Program-made: the position numbers and the translations under genes
Notes under the pieces: model-generated
Told to the model about the DNA's origin: nothing
What the model saw: the letters and a program-made list of their open reading frames with translations, nothing else
The model's database searches: none
Assembly (NCBI GenBank): GCA_937915965.1
Contig: CALGHC010000543.1
Coordinates: 1-12,596 of the forward strand
Direction: 5' to 3'
Length of the DNA: 12,596 nucleotides
From: an uncultured Myxococcales bacterium
GTDB taxonomy: Bacteria; Myxococcota_A; UBA9042
Part shown: positions 7,422-12,596 of the stretch, one piece after another
How positions within the stretch are numbered: the stretch's first letter is position 1
Layout: each line of letters starts with the position of its first letter

Positions 7422-7450
7422 ACGCTATTGAAGCGTTTGCGGCACGTCAA
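7422..7450 (-). promoter_or_regulatory. Candidate sigma70-type promoter for the ethylmalonyl-CoA operon
   Basis: On the minus strand TTGACG (complement of 7445-7450) is followed by exactly 17 nt and TAGCGT (complement of 7422-7427). The -35 box matches five of six consensus bases; the -10 is weak (three of six). Transcription would start near 7415 and leave a leader of about 90 nt before the ATG at 7326. This is the best match I found in the intergenic region for this direction. Confidence 0.4.
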
Positions 7451-7563
7451 CAAGCAGCGGCTGGCACCGCGGACAACGTTCATTCGATGGCGTACTTGCG
7501 TGTCCGCCGCCGCGTCGGTTCGGCGCTGAGACTCGACCAACGACCGCCTGGCCACATGACGCA

Positions 7564-7628
7564 GTTGAGCTCTCAAGTTGACATCTCGGGTCGACCTCCC
7601 GAGTTGACCTCGCGAGTTGACCTCGCGA
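7564..7628. repeat. Five 13-bp direct repeats, operator-like array
   Basis: Five units in exact 13-bp register: GTTGAGCTCTCAA, GTTGACATCTCGG, GTCGACCTCCCGA, then GTTGACCTCGCGA twice. The last two create the perfect palindrome CTCGCGAG at 7609-7616 and 7622-7629. Other units contain degenerate palindromes (TTGAG-CT-CTCAA at 7565-7576; CTCGGG and CCCGAG as inverted arms at 7585-7590 and 7598-7603). Divergence between units while the register and the GTTGAC core persist suggests selected protein-binding sites rather than fresh slippage, although a decaying minisatellite is possible. The array lies between divergent genes, 55 bp before the selenoprotein ATG. Confidence 0.8.
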
Positions 7629-7670
7629 GAGGGGGCAGCGACCCTGCAGCGGTGGGTCGCAACCCACGCG

Positions 7671-7676
7671 AAGGAG
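7671..7676 (+). promoter_or_regulatory. Shine-Dalgarno of the selenoprotein gene
   Basis: AAGGAG with a 7-nt spacer to ATG at 7684. It fixes the start of the UGA-containing reading frame and shows that the upstream half is a genuine translated gene. Confidence 0.8.
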
Positions 7677-7683
7677 CAGACCA

Positions 7684-8316
7684 ATGAGAAGTACGACCAG
7701 TTGGATTGCGCAGGAGTCTGCCGCCGCGGCGTTGGCGCGGGCGATGGGTGTGCTGGTCCTTTTGGCCGCGGCGTGCGGACAGCCCGAAGCGGCGGCGGAA
7801 GATGCGACCGCGGACGCGAGCGAGGCGGCGTGCCCGACAACCACGCCCATCTGTGCTGGGGCGCCGATGCCGTCGTGGCAACTCACCGACAGCAACCCGG
7901 GCAGCGCGGGGCACGGCGAGACGTACGGACTGGAGCGCTTTCACGGCAAGGCGACCCTGGTCGCCTTGTTGGCCTCGTGGTGAGGCTACTGCGTTTCCCA
8001 GGCTGGGAAGCTCGAAGAGATGAAACTGGAACTGGAGGCGTCAGGCACCTCCGCGAACTTCGTCATGGTCAACAAGATCGACGCCGAGAGCTCCATCGAC
8101 GCGCTGATCGGCCAGACGACTTCGCCGATCCTACAAGACGTCGCAGCGGTTGAGGCGTGGAAGGCGATGGGCGGTACCAAGGACGACCTTTACATCTACG
8201 ACGCCGCTGGTCTGCTCGTCGCGCGGTTGCCCGTCAATGGCCTCGTGGAGACCAACCTGTCGACCCCAGAGGGCTACACGGCGGTCAAAGATCACATCGT
8301 CGCGGCGAGCCAGTGA
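7684..8316 (+). CDS. Thioredoxin-fold selenolipoprotein (Sec100), selenoprotein P-like
   Basis: Read through the in-frame TGA at 7981-7983 as selenocysteine, this is a 210-residue protein. Read conventionally it would stop after 99 residues. Residues 1-31 are a lipoprotein signal (GVLVLLAAAC, lipid-accepting Cys31), followed by an acidic linker. The redoxin domain begins at APMPSWQLTDSNPGS (60-74) and continues FHGKATLVALLASW (86-99), Sec100-Gly-Tyr-Cys103, VSQAGKLEEM (104-113), VMVNKID, and GGTKDDLYIYDAAGLLV. Sec replaces the first Cys of the thioredoxin-like W-C-x-x-C site, and homology to the fold runs unbroken across the UGA. A SECIS-like hairpin follows. The KLEEM, VN and KDDxxIYD landmarks resemble the N-terminal domain of animal selenoprotein P. 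A periplasmic, membrane-anchored thiol/disulfide or peroxide-handling reductase is inferred. The alternative is a nonsense mutation of TGC; the hairpin and the intact downstream frame argue against it. Confidence 0.88.
7990..8014 (+). promoter_or_regulatory. Bacterial SECIS-like hairpin directing Sec insertion
   Basis: Within the coding sequence just after the UGA, 7993-7999 pairs with 8005-8011 (seven pairs: one G-U wobble, three C-G at the top), enclosing loop AGGCT (8000-8004). Below it are one mismatch and two more pairs. The loop starts 16 nt after the UGA and has a G in its first two positions, matching the published general description of bacterial SECIS elements (short stem with guanine at the loop start, within about 16-37 nt of UGA). 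SelB would bind it. No sel genes are in the window. Confidence 0.7.
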
Positions 8317-8347
8317 GCGCGAGCGTGCCGTCGAGGCGCCCGGCCCG

Positions 8348-8376
8348 TTGACACGGCCAAGCCGGCCGCAGATCAT
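8348..8376 (+). promoter_or_regulatory. Candidate promoter giving a leaderless lipoprotein mRNA
   Basis: A perfect TTGACA (8348-8353), a 17-nt spacer and GATCAT (8371-8376, four of six matches) stand 9 nt before the ATG at 8386. Transcription would begin at or within a few bases of that ATG. This fits the absence of any Shine-Dalgarno there. The gene could also be read through from the selenoprotein gene 69 bp upstream. Confidence 0.45.
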
Positions 8377-8385
8377 CCCGTCACC

Positions 8386-10110
8386 ATGCTGAACTACATC
8401 ACAAAGCCCATCGTCCGTCCTGTCTCCCGGTCGCCTTTTGCCGTCGCTGCGTTCCTGTGCCTCGCCTTTGCGGGCTTCGGCTGCGGCAAGAAGGAGGCAG
8501 CGGCGCCACCGGCTCCCGCCGGTGCGGCGGCCTTGCCCGCCGCCGCGACGCCGACCACCCCGAAGCCGATTGAGCCGACGTTCGAGCCGCCGCCGCTGCC
8601 CGCTCCGGTGTCGGCGGCGACGGACGGGGACTTCGAGGCCATCAAGGCCGATTCGACCAACTTCAAGGGCAAGGTCGTCGCCTGCCGGAACGTGGTCGCG
8701 CCGATTCCGGCGACCCTCTCCGAGTTCGCCGACGCGACCGCCCGCGAGCTTCTGGGCGACCGCCCCCTGGCGAGCCGACGGACCACGCTGTACTGCCGCA
8801 CGGCGGGCTTCCGCTCGGTGGCGGTGCAGATGTTCCTCGCGAAGGGAGAGGAGGTCGCGCTGCTGACGATTCAACGCGACTCGGTGGTCAACCTGGAGAT
8901 CGCTGGGGGAGACGGCCGCAACGTAGTCGCCATGTGGAAGGGAACGGTCGCCGCGAAGGAGCCAGTCGCCATCGACCGCGACCTGCCCGATTTGCTCTCG
9001 GCGGTGCTCTGGCCGACCCCCCACGTCGGCAGGACGGAGGTCTGCACGTCCAAAGCGGCGGTGGTGCCCGCGACTGTCGACGCCATTGACGACGCTGCGA
9101 AGAAGATGCTCGCTGGCTTGGATGATGGTGCGGGGATCGCCTTGGCCGCACGCAAGGCGCGGCTTCGTTGTGCGGACCGGCGAGGCCGCGACGTCGGCGT
9201 ACTGCTCTTCATGCGCGACGCCGATGAGCCCAAGGTGCTTGAAATCGGCAAGGACACCGTCCTGCGGATCCGGATCGCTGGTTTTGATCGCAACCAGCTC
9301 GTTGCGCGCTTTGAGGGCATCGTCTCTGGCGGCATCGCTCATGATCCCAATGACCTGCGGGCCCTCTTCCTGGCCCCTGACAAGGCCCGTGGCCAGACGG
9401 TCGTCTGCGACGTCGTCGGCCATCCGCAGCCGCAAGAGGTCGCCGACATCCACAAGCGCGAGATCGAGCTGGTCGGTCAGGACATCGCCGACCGCAAGAG
9501 CTGGTTGATGTGTCGCCAGCCTGGCGGCGGCATCGTCAACATCAGCGTGTGGTTCGACAAGGATGTGAAGAAGAGGAAGGGCGCGAAGGGAGCCGAATCC
9601 GCCTCAACGGGCAAGACCGCTCTGTTGGGGATCGTGTCGAAGAGCAAAGTGCGGATTCGGATCGCCGGCGTGTACGCCAACCGCCTCGTAGGGCGGTACG
9701 TCGACACCACGCTGCCGCCTGCGAAGGCGGGGGCGGCGGCACCGTCGGTTCCAGCGTGGCGTGGCCCAGACCTGCGTCAGATCGCACTCGACACGCAACC
9801 GTGGGTGGGTCGGAAGGTCCCCTGCCACGTGCAGCTGCAGCCTTTCCTTGCCGAGCACCGCTACCTCGACCCGACCAAAAAGACGCTGCTCAGCGGCGAG
9901 GTCCACGCCAGACACGCCCAGCTGACCTGCCAGGACGCCGGCGGCAGCTTGGGAGGGACCCGCGTTGAGGTCTACTTCAAGCCCGGACAGACAGCAGCGC
10001 TCGATGAGCTCGCCAAGGGCGACGACGTCACGTTGGAGATCCGCGGCATGGTCTTCAACAACCTGATCGCCAAGTGGGTCGGCGAGGCGGGCGAGGTACG
10101 AAAGCCGTGA
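8386..10110 (+). CDS. Lipoprotein with four diverged cysteine-pair repeats (OB-fold-like)
   Basis: This 574-residue protein has an N-terminal signal with a probable lipid-accepting Cys33 (LAFAGFGCGKK; the -3 position is unusual), then a Pro/Ala-rich linker to about residue 78. Four repeats follow, at about 83-190, 205-315, 325-441 and 462-570. Each begins with a 'G(K/R/Q)xVxC' strand (Cys100, Cys220, Cys341, Cys480), continues with a helical stretch, a second Cys 35-42 residues on (Cys137, Cys262, Cys376, Cys515), and ends 'V.L.I.G...N.L.A.(F/W).G'. The strand pattern resembles the OB-fold tRNA_anti-like domain of exported proteins, but I am not certain. One Cys pair per repeat suggests one disulfide per domain. 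It sits 69 bp after the selenoprotein and may be a partner or substrate, which is inference. No Shine-Dalgarno is visible at the start. Confidence 0.75.
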   Translation: MLNYITKPIVRPVSRSPFAVAAFLCLAFAGFGCGKKEAAAPPAPAGAAALPAAATPTTPKPIEPTFEPPPLPAPVSAATDGDFEAIKADSTNFKGKVVACRNVVAPIPATLSEFADATARELLGDRPLASRRTTLYCRTAGFRSVAVQMFLAKGEEVALLTIQRDSVVNLEIAGGDGRNVVAMWKGTVAAKEPVAIDRDLPDLLSAVLWPTPHVGRTEVCTSKAAVVPATVDAIDDAAKKMLAGLDDGAGIALAARKARLRCADRRGRDVGVLLFMRDADEPKVLEIGKDTVLRIRIAGFDRNQLVARFEGIVSGGIAHDPNDLRALFLAPDKARGQTVVCDVVGHPQPQEVADIHKREIELVGQDIADRKSWLMCRQPGGGIVNISVWFDKDVKKRKGAKGAESASTGKTALLGIVSKSKVRIRIAGVYANRLVGRYVDTTLPPAKAGAAAPSVPAWRGPDLRQIALDTQPWVGRKVPCHVQLQPFLAEHRYLDPTKKTLLSGEVHARHAQLTCQDAGGSLGGTRVEVYFKPGQTAALDELAKGDDVTLEIRGMVFNNLIAKWVGEAGEVRKP

Positions 10111-10147
10111 CCGGACGCTGCCCACCAACTTCCTGCGGTCGCACGCG

Positions 10148-10699
10148 ATGAAGCGCCCACGACCTGCGCAGAGCTTGGCCGTCCTGGCGCTGCTGATCGC
10201 TGTCGCGTGGTCCGTCGCCTTCGGCGTGCCGGCGCTCCTCGAGCGCAGCCACGCCACTGAAGCGATCAACCAGCTCGCCCGCTTGGCGCGTGGTGCGTCG
10301 GTGTACTACGTCAAGCCACGCGCAGCGGAAGATGGCACGCGCCTGGTCTGCCAATTTCCCCCGGGAGAAATCCGCAGCACGATGGCCGCGTCCTGCTGTG
10401 ATCCGAGCGTCGCCCTGCCCGGAACGAAGCTGTGTGACCCCGCAAAGGTCATCTGGAACCGGCCGCTGTGGAACGCCCTGCACTTCAGGCTCGACGAGCC
10501 GCACGCCTTCGTCTACCGCTACCAGGCCAGCGGCACCCTGGCCGACGCGAACTTCGTCGTCGAGGCCTTTGGGGATCTCGACTGTGACGGCACGATCTCT
10601 ACCTTCCGCTTCGTGGGTCGCGGCGACCCGGAGGCGCGACCGGACGACTGCGTGTTGCGGACGCACCCGGTGTTCGAGACCGGAATGGTCGACGAGTAG
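10148..10699 (+). CDS. Pilin-like exported protein, cysteine-rich, without prepilin site
   Basis: This 183-residue protein has a short basic N-terminus (MKRPRPAQ), one hydrophobic helix (about 9-31) and a charged helical continuation ERSHATEAINQLARLARGAS (32-51) leading into SVYYV. The tail contains FGDLDCDGTISTFRFVGR (141-158), a Gly-Asp/Asp-Gly strand common near the end of type IV pilin-like and pseudopilin proteins. That overall plan (N-terminal membrane helix, amphipathic extension, small globular domain) suggests a minor pilin relative. However, the G-F-T-L-x-E prepilin peptidase site is absent, so it may be anchored rather than polymerised. Six cysteines (68, 83, 84, 96, 146, 168) lie in the exported domain. 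It follows the four-repeat lipoprotein by 37 bp with no clear ribosome site, so co-transcription is likely. The family call is tentative. Confidence 0.6.
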   Translation: MKRPRPAQSLAVLALLIAVAWSVAFGVPALLERSHATEAINQLARLARGASVYYVKPRAAEDGTRLVCQFPPGEIRSTMAASCCDPSVALPGTKLCDPAKVIWNRPLWNALHFRLDEPHAFVYRYQASGTLADANFVVEAFGDLDCDGTISTFRFVGRGDPEARPDDCVLRTHPVFETGMVDE

Positions 10700-10756
10700 C
10701 CCGAGGCGGCAGGGAAAATCTCGTTTGAATCCAAGCGATAGAAAGGTGCCGGCCAA

Positions 10757-11548
10757 CTATCGGCGGCGGCGCATCGCCCAGTAGGCGATGGCCGGAACGT
10801 GCTGGCCAGCGAACGCGGCGAGACGACCCTGACCCCCAATAACGTGTTCACGTTTGCGCCGCCAGATCGCGTCCGCCATCTCGCGCGCGGCATCCTCGGC
10901 GCGCCACATGTTGCGGCGGCTGCGGCGATCGGTTCGATCGGCCTGGAAGACGCCGTTGTTGTCGACGCGGGCAATCTCCGACTCGACGTATCCGGGCAGC
11001 AGGTCCGTGATCGAGACGCCGCTGCCGGCGAGCTCGACGTGCAGCGCGTTGCACATGCCAACCAGTGCGTGTTTGGACGCCGCGTAGGGCGCGTTCTTGG
11101 GAAGGCTGATCTTGCCCAGTACGCTAGACACCACCGCGGCGCGCCCGCCGCGGTGGCGCAGCTCGGGCAAAGCGTGTCGCAGGCTGAGGGCGACGCCGAT
11201 GACGTTGACGTCGAGCTGCTGGCGCCACTGATCGGCGCTGATCCGTTCGAACGCACCAACGACGCCGTAGCCGGCGTTGGCGACTGCGATGTCGAGTTGA
11301 CCGAAGTGGCCGACAACGGCGGCGACAGTTGCCTCCACCTGGGCCTCGACGGTGACGTCACAGACCAACGCCTGCGCCTCGCCGCCAGCCGCCTGAATCA
11401 ACGCCACCGATTCGTCGAGGCGATCCGCTCGCCGACCAGAGACCGCGACGCGTGCCCCCCTGGCGGCGAATTCGAGCGCCAGGGCCCGGCCGATTCCGGT
11501 GCCGCCACCAGTGATCCAGGCGACAAGCCCATCCATCTGTCCAGCCAT
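10757..11548 (-). CDS. Short-chain dehydrogenase/reductase (SDR)
   Basis: This 263-residue protein starts at the ATG at 11548 because GGAGG precedes it by 6 nt; the frame extends 7 codons further without such a site. It is a classical Rossmann-fold SDR: cofactor motif TGGGTGIG (13-20), Arg39-Arg40 after the second strand (suggesting NADPH preference), CDV (63-65), NAG (91-93), Asn115, catalytic Ser in VVSSVLG (139-145), and Tyr155/Lys159 in YAASK. The LPGYVESEI stretch (184-192) follows as usual. The arginine-rich C-terminus, after AYWAMRRRR, could be membrane-proximal. Substrate unknown: this subgroup includes fatty-acyl, steroid and sugar-alcohol oxidoreductases. It follows the TPR lipoprotein by 34 bp and is probably co-transcribed, though the functional link is unclear. 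Confidence 0.9.
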   Translation of the reverse strand: MAGQMDGLVAWITGGGTGIGRALALEFAARGARVAVSGRRADRLDESVALIQAAGGEAQALVCDVTVEAQVEATVAAVVGHFGQLDIAVANAGYGVVGAFERISADQWRQQLDVNVIGVALSLRHALPELRHRGGRAAVVSSVLGKISLPKNAPYAASKHALVGMCNALHVELAGSGVSITDLLPGYVESEIARVDNNGVFQADRTDRRSRRNMWRAEDAAREMADAIWRRKREHVIGGQGRLAAFAGQHVPAIAYWAMRRRR

Positions 11549-11554
11549 CCGCTG

Positions 11555-11559
11555 CCTCC
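11555..11559 (-). promoter_or_regulatory. Shine-Dalgarno fixing the SDR start
   Basis: GGAGG on the minus strand, 6 nt before ATG 11548-11546, selects MAGQMDG as the N-terminus and places the cofactor motif at the usual distance from the start. Confidence 0.75.
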
Positions 11560-11582
11560 AGGGAGTCACGAGCGGTGAGCGA

Positions 11583-12479
11583 TCAGTGACCCGGTCCGTA
11601 GATGATCTCGACCCGAGTCAACGCGGCGCGATCGCGGCTGACCGGGCGGAAACAGATACTAGCGAGGGCCGACGTCTTGGTCGCCACCGACGCGGCGATC
11701 GGATATCGGCAACACCGCGCCGCGCACACGGGGTTCGCGGCCACCTGGAGCGGCACGCCACCCAGGCGCGGGTCGCTGACGTCGAAGCGTGCCGACAGTT
11801 TGAGCCCAACGGCCGGCCCTAACAGCTGCCGCGTGGTCGGGGCGCGTCGCGCTGTCACTTCGCAATCGGGGCAGCTTCGCACCAGATCAAATGGTTGTCT
11901 CGGATGGGTGTACAGCGGAATCCGTTCTCCTTTTCCGGACTTCAAGCTGGTCGCCACCTGCAACGCCCACTCCTCGTAGGCCAAGGGTTCGGCTTGCACC
12001 CGCGCGAGCAGCGCCCGGCCCCGGGCGTGACTGGCGAGGCCGGCCAGAGCGGGGTCGGTCCGCAGCGTCTGCAGCGCCTCGATACAGGTGCCGCACAGAG
12101 GCAGATCGTCGGCGAGCTGCTCAAGCAGCGCCATCGCGACGCTGCCACGTCCTGCCGCCAGCCACGTGCGCGCCAGGGCCAGATGAGCGTCGGCGAAGCT
12201 CGGATCGAGAGTGACGGCCTCCGTCAACTTGTGCATCGACGCCTTGAACTCGCCCTCGCCGCGAAGGATCTCGCCCTCGGCCAGCAGCTCGCGGGCGCGC
12301 ACGGCGCGAGCCCACTCGACGGGTTCGGCGGCGAACTGCGGCAGGGTCGCTGGCGCGTCCAATGTGGCTTCGGATGTATCGAGGCCATCGCCACAGGCGG
12401 CGGCGACAACCGCCATCGCCCCGACTAGCAGGGCGCGGCACCGCTGGCTGGAGTGTGTGCGTTGGTGGTCTCTGCCCAT
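11583..12479 (-). CDS. TPR-containing cysteine-rich lipoprotein of unknown function
   Basis: This 298-residue protein starts at the ATG at 12479, selected by AAGGAG 7 nt upstream. A basic N-terminus, a hydrophobic core and VVAAAC give a lipobox-like signal with Cys29. Residues 62-125 form tetratricopeptide-type helical repeats (RELLAEGEILRGEGEFKASM, LTEAVTLDPSFADAHLALAR, TWLAAGRGSVAMALLEQLA), usually a protein-binding scaffold. Then come two CxxC pairs, C129-G-T-C132 and C203-P-D-C206, and a C-terminal domain of about 90 residues with Cys252, Cys256, Cys257 and Cys276 that I do not recognise. The CxxC pairs could hold metal, heme-less disulfides or redox thiols; there is no CxxCH heme site. 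It heads a two-gene unit with the SDR. A periplasmic or outer-membrane-anchored adaptor is inferred. Confidence 0.72.
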   Translation of the reverse strand: MGRDHQRTHSSQRCRALLVGAMAVVAAACGDGLDTSEATLDAPATLPQFAAEPVEWARAVRARELLAEGEILRGEGEFKASMHKLTEAVTLDPSFADAHLALARTWLAAGRGSVAMALLEQLADDLPLCGTCIEALQTLRTDPALAGLASHARGRALLARVQAEPLAYEEWALQVATSLKSGKGERIPLYTHPRQPFDLVRSCPDCEVTARRAPTTRQLLGPAVGLKLSARFDVSDPRLGGVPLQVAANPVCAARCCRYPIAASVATKTSALASICFRPVSRDRAALTRVEIIYGPGH

Positions 12480-12486
12480 GTTTCGA

Positions 12487-12492
12487 CTCCTT
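12487..12492 (-). promoter_or_regulatory. Shine-Dalgarno fixing the TPR lipoprotein start
   Basis: AAGGAG on the minus strand with a 7-nt spacer to ATG 12479-12477. It excludes the 6-codon longer start at 12497. Confidence 0.75.
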
Positions 12493-12596
12493 GCCAATGC
12501 GTGTCCCCGCCAGATCTTGCGTCAAGAGCCGTGAAGAGCGCGAGCCAGACCGGCGCGGCTACCAGCAAGGCGGCTACGAGCGCGCTGACTCACGAC

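Larger units (their letters stand above)
7327..7683. other. Divergent intergenic control region without a gene
   Basis: These 357 bp separate the Ccr-like/mcd/ecm operon (minus) from the selenoprotein gene (plus). Reading both strands I see no convincing coding stretch: open frames here lack ribosome sites and are shadow-like. The region holds a candidate promoter for the leftward operon (7422-7450), a five-copy 13-bp repeat (7564-7628) and the selenoprotein ribosome site (7671-7676). Confidence 0.7.

Noticed and set aside
5884..7431. 515-codon plus-strand frame across mcd and the Ccr-like gene
   Set aside because: Spans two well-supported minus-strand genes and their gap; composition is shadow-like and no family is recognisable.
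7578..7609. TTGACA/TTGACC inside the 13-bp repeats as -35 boxes for the selenoprotein gene
   Set aside because: No acceptable -10 hexamer lies 16-18 nt downstream of any of them; the TTGAC is part of the repeat core.
7684..7983. Pseudogene reading of the UGA-split gene
   Set aside because: Only one interruption, placed exactly at the redox Cys, with an intact downstream fold and a SECIS-like hairpin; recoding explains it better than decay.
8131..9453. Minus-strand 440-codon frame opposite the repeat lipoprotein
   Set aside because: Arg/Gly/Asp-rich antisense frame; the plus strand has a signal peptide and four internal repeats.
10700..10756. Terminator between the convergent pilin-like and SDR genes
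   Set aside because: I see no stem-loop with a T-tract on either strand.
12480..12596. Possible gene starts at the right edge: a plus-strand ATG at 12497 opening 33 codons (…RRGYQQGGYERADSR), and a hydrophobic minus-strand frame (VSALVAALLVAAPVWLALF)
   Set aside because: The plus-strand ATG has no ribosome site and overlaps the Shine-Dalgarno region of the divergent lipoprotein; the hydrophobic frame has no start codon. At least three frames look equally plausible and the window ends too soon to decide.

Overview
The window is very GC-rich. Its genes are tightly packed, several products are secreted or lipid-anchored with lipobox-type N-termini ending in alanine/glycine-Cys, and one gene carries an in-frame UGA that looks like selenocysteine. 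Together these suggest a Gram-negative, possibly deltaproteobacterial/myxobacterial (Myxococcota) genome; this is a judgement from style, not a database match. I see no rRNA, tRNA, CRISPR array, transposase or phage gene.

Left part (1-1730): the 5' end of a secreted protein runs off the left edge on the minus strand. Next is a plus-strand polytopic membrane protein that looks like a GT-C (family 39-type) glycosyltransferase. A 26-bp tandem repeat lies in the short convergent gap that follows.

Central operon (minus strand, 7326 down to 1731): a Ccr-like medium-chain reductase, methylsuccinyl-CoA dehydrogenase (mcd), an ethylmalonyl-CoA mutase-type B12 enzyme (ecm/meaA) and a YdcF/ElyC-like DUF218 membrane protein, in that order, with gaps of 19, 53 and 10 bp. 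The first three fit consecutive steps of the ethylmalonyl-CoA pathway (crotonyl-CoA to ethylmalonyl-CoA to methylsuccinyl-CoA to mesaconyl-CoA), used to assimilate acetyl-CoA-yielding substrates. The reductase is divergent, and epimerase, mesaconyl-CoA hydratase and lyase genes are not in the window.

Divergent control region (7327-7683): 357 bp without a gene. It holds a candidate promoter for the central operon and a striking array of five 13-bp direct repeats ending 55 bp before the next plus-strand start.

Extracytoplasmic block (plus strand, 7684-10699): (i) a thioredoxin-fold lipoprotein whose reading frame is interrupted by a UGA exactly where the first active-site cysteine should be (Trp-Sec-Gly-Tyr-Cys), with a SECIS-like hairpin at the right distance; the rest of the protein resembles the N-terminal domain of animal selenoprotein P; (ii) a lipoprotein made of four diverged repeats, each with one cysteine pair; (iii) a cysteine-rich pilin-like protein with a single N-terminal membrane segment. 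The co-location of a redox selenoprotein with disulfide-capable exported proteins is the most interesting feature of the window.

Right part (minus strand, 12479 down to 10757): a TPR-containing, cysteine-rich lipoprotein followed 34 bp later by a classical short-chain dehydrogenase/reductase. The last ~115 bases contain no gene I can assign.
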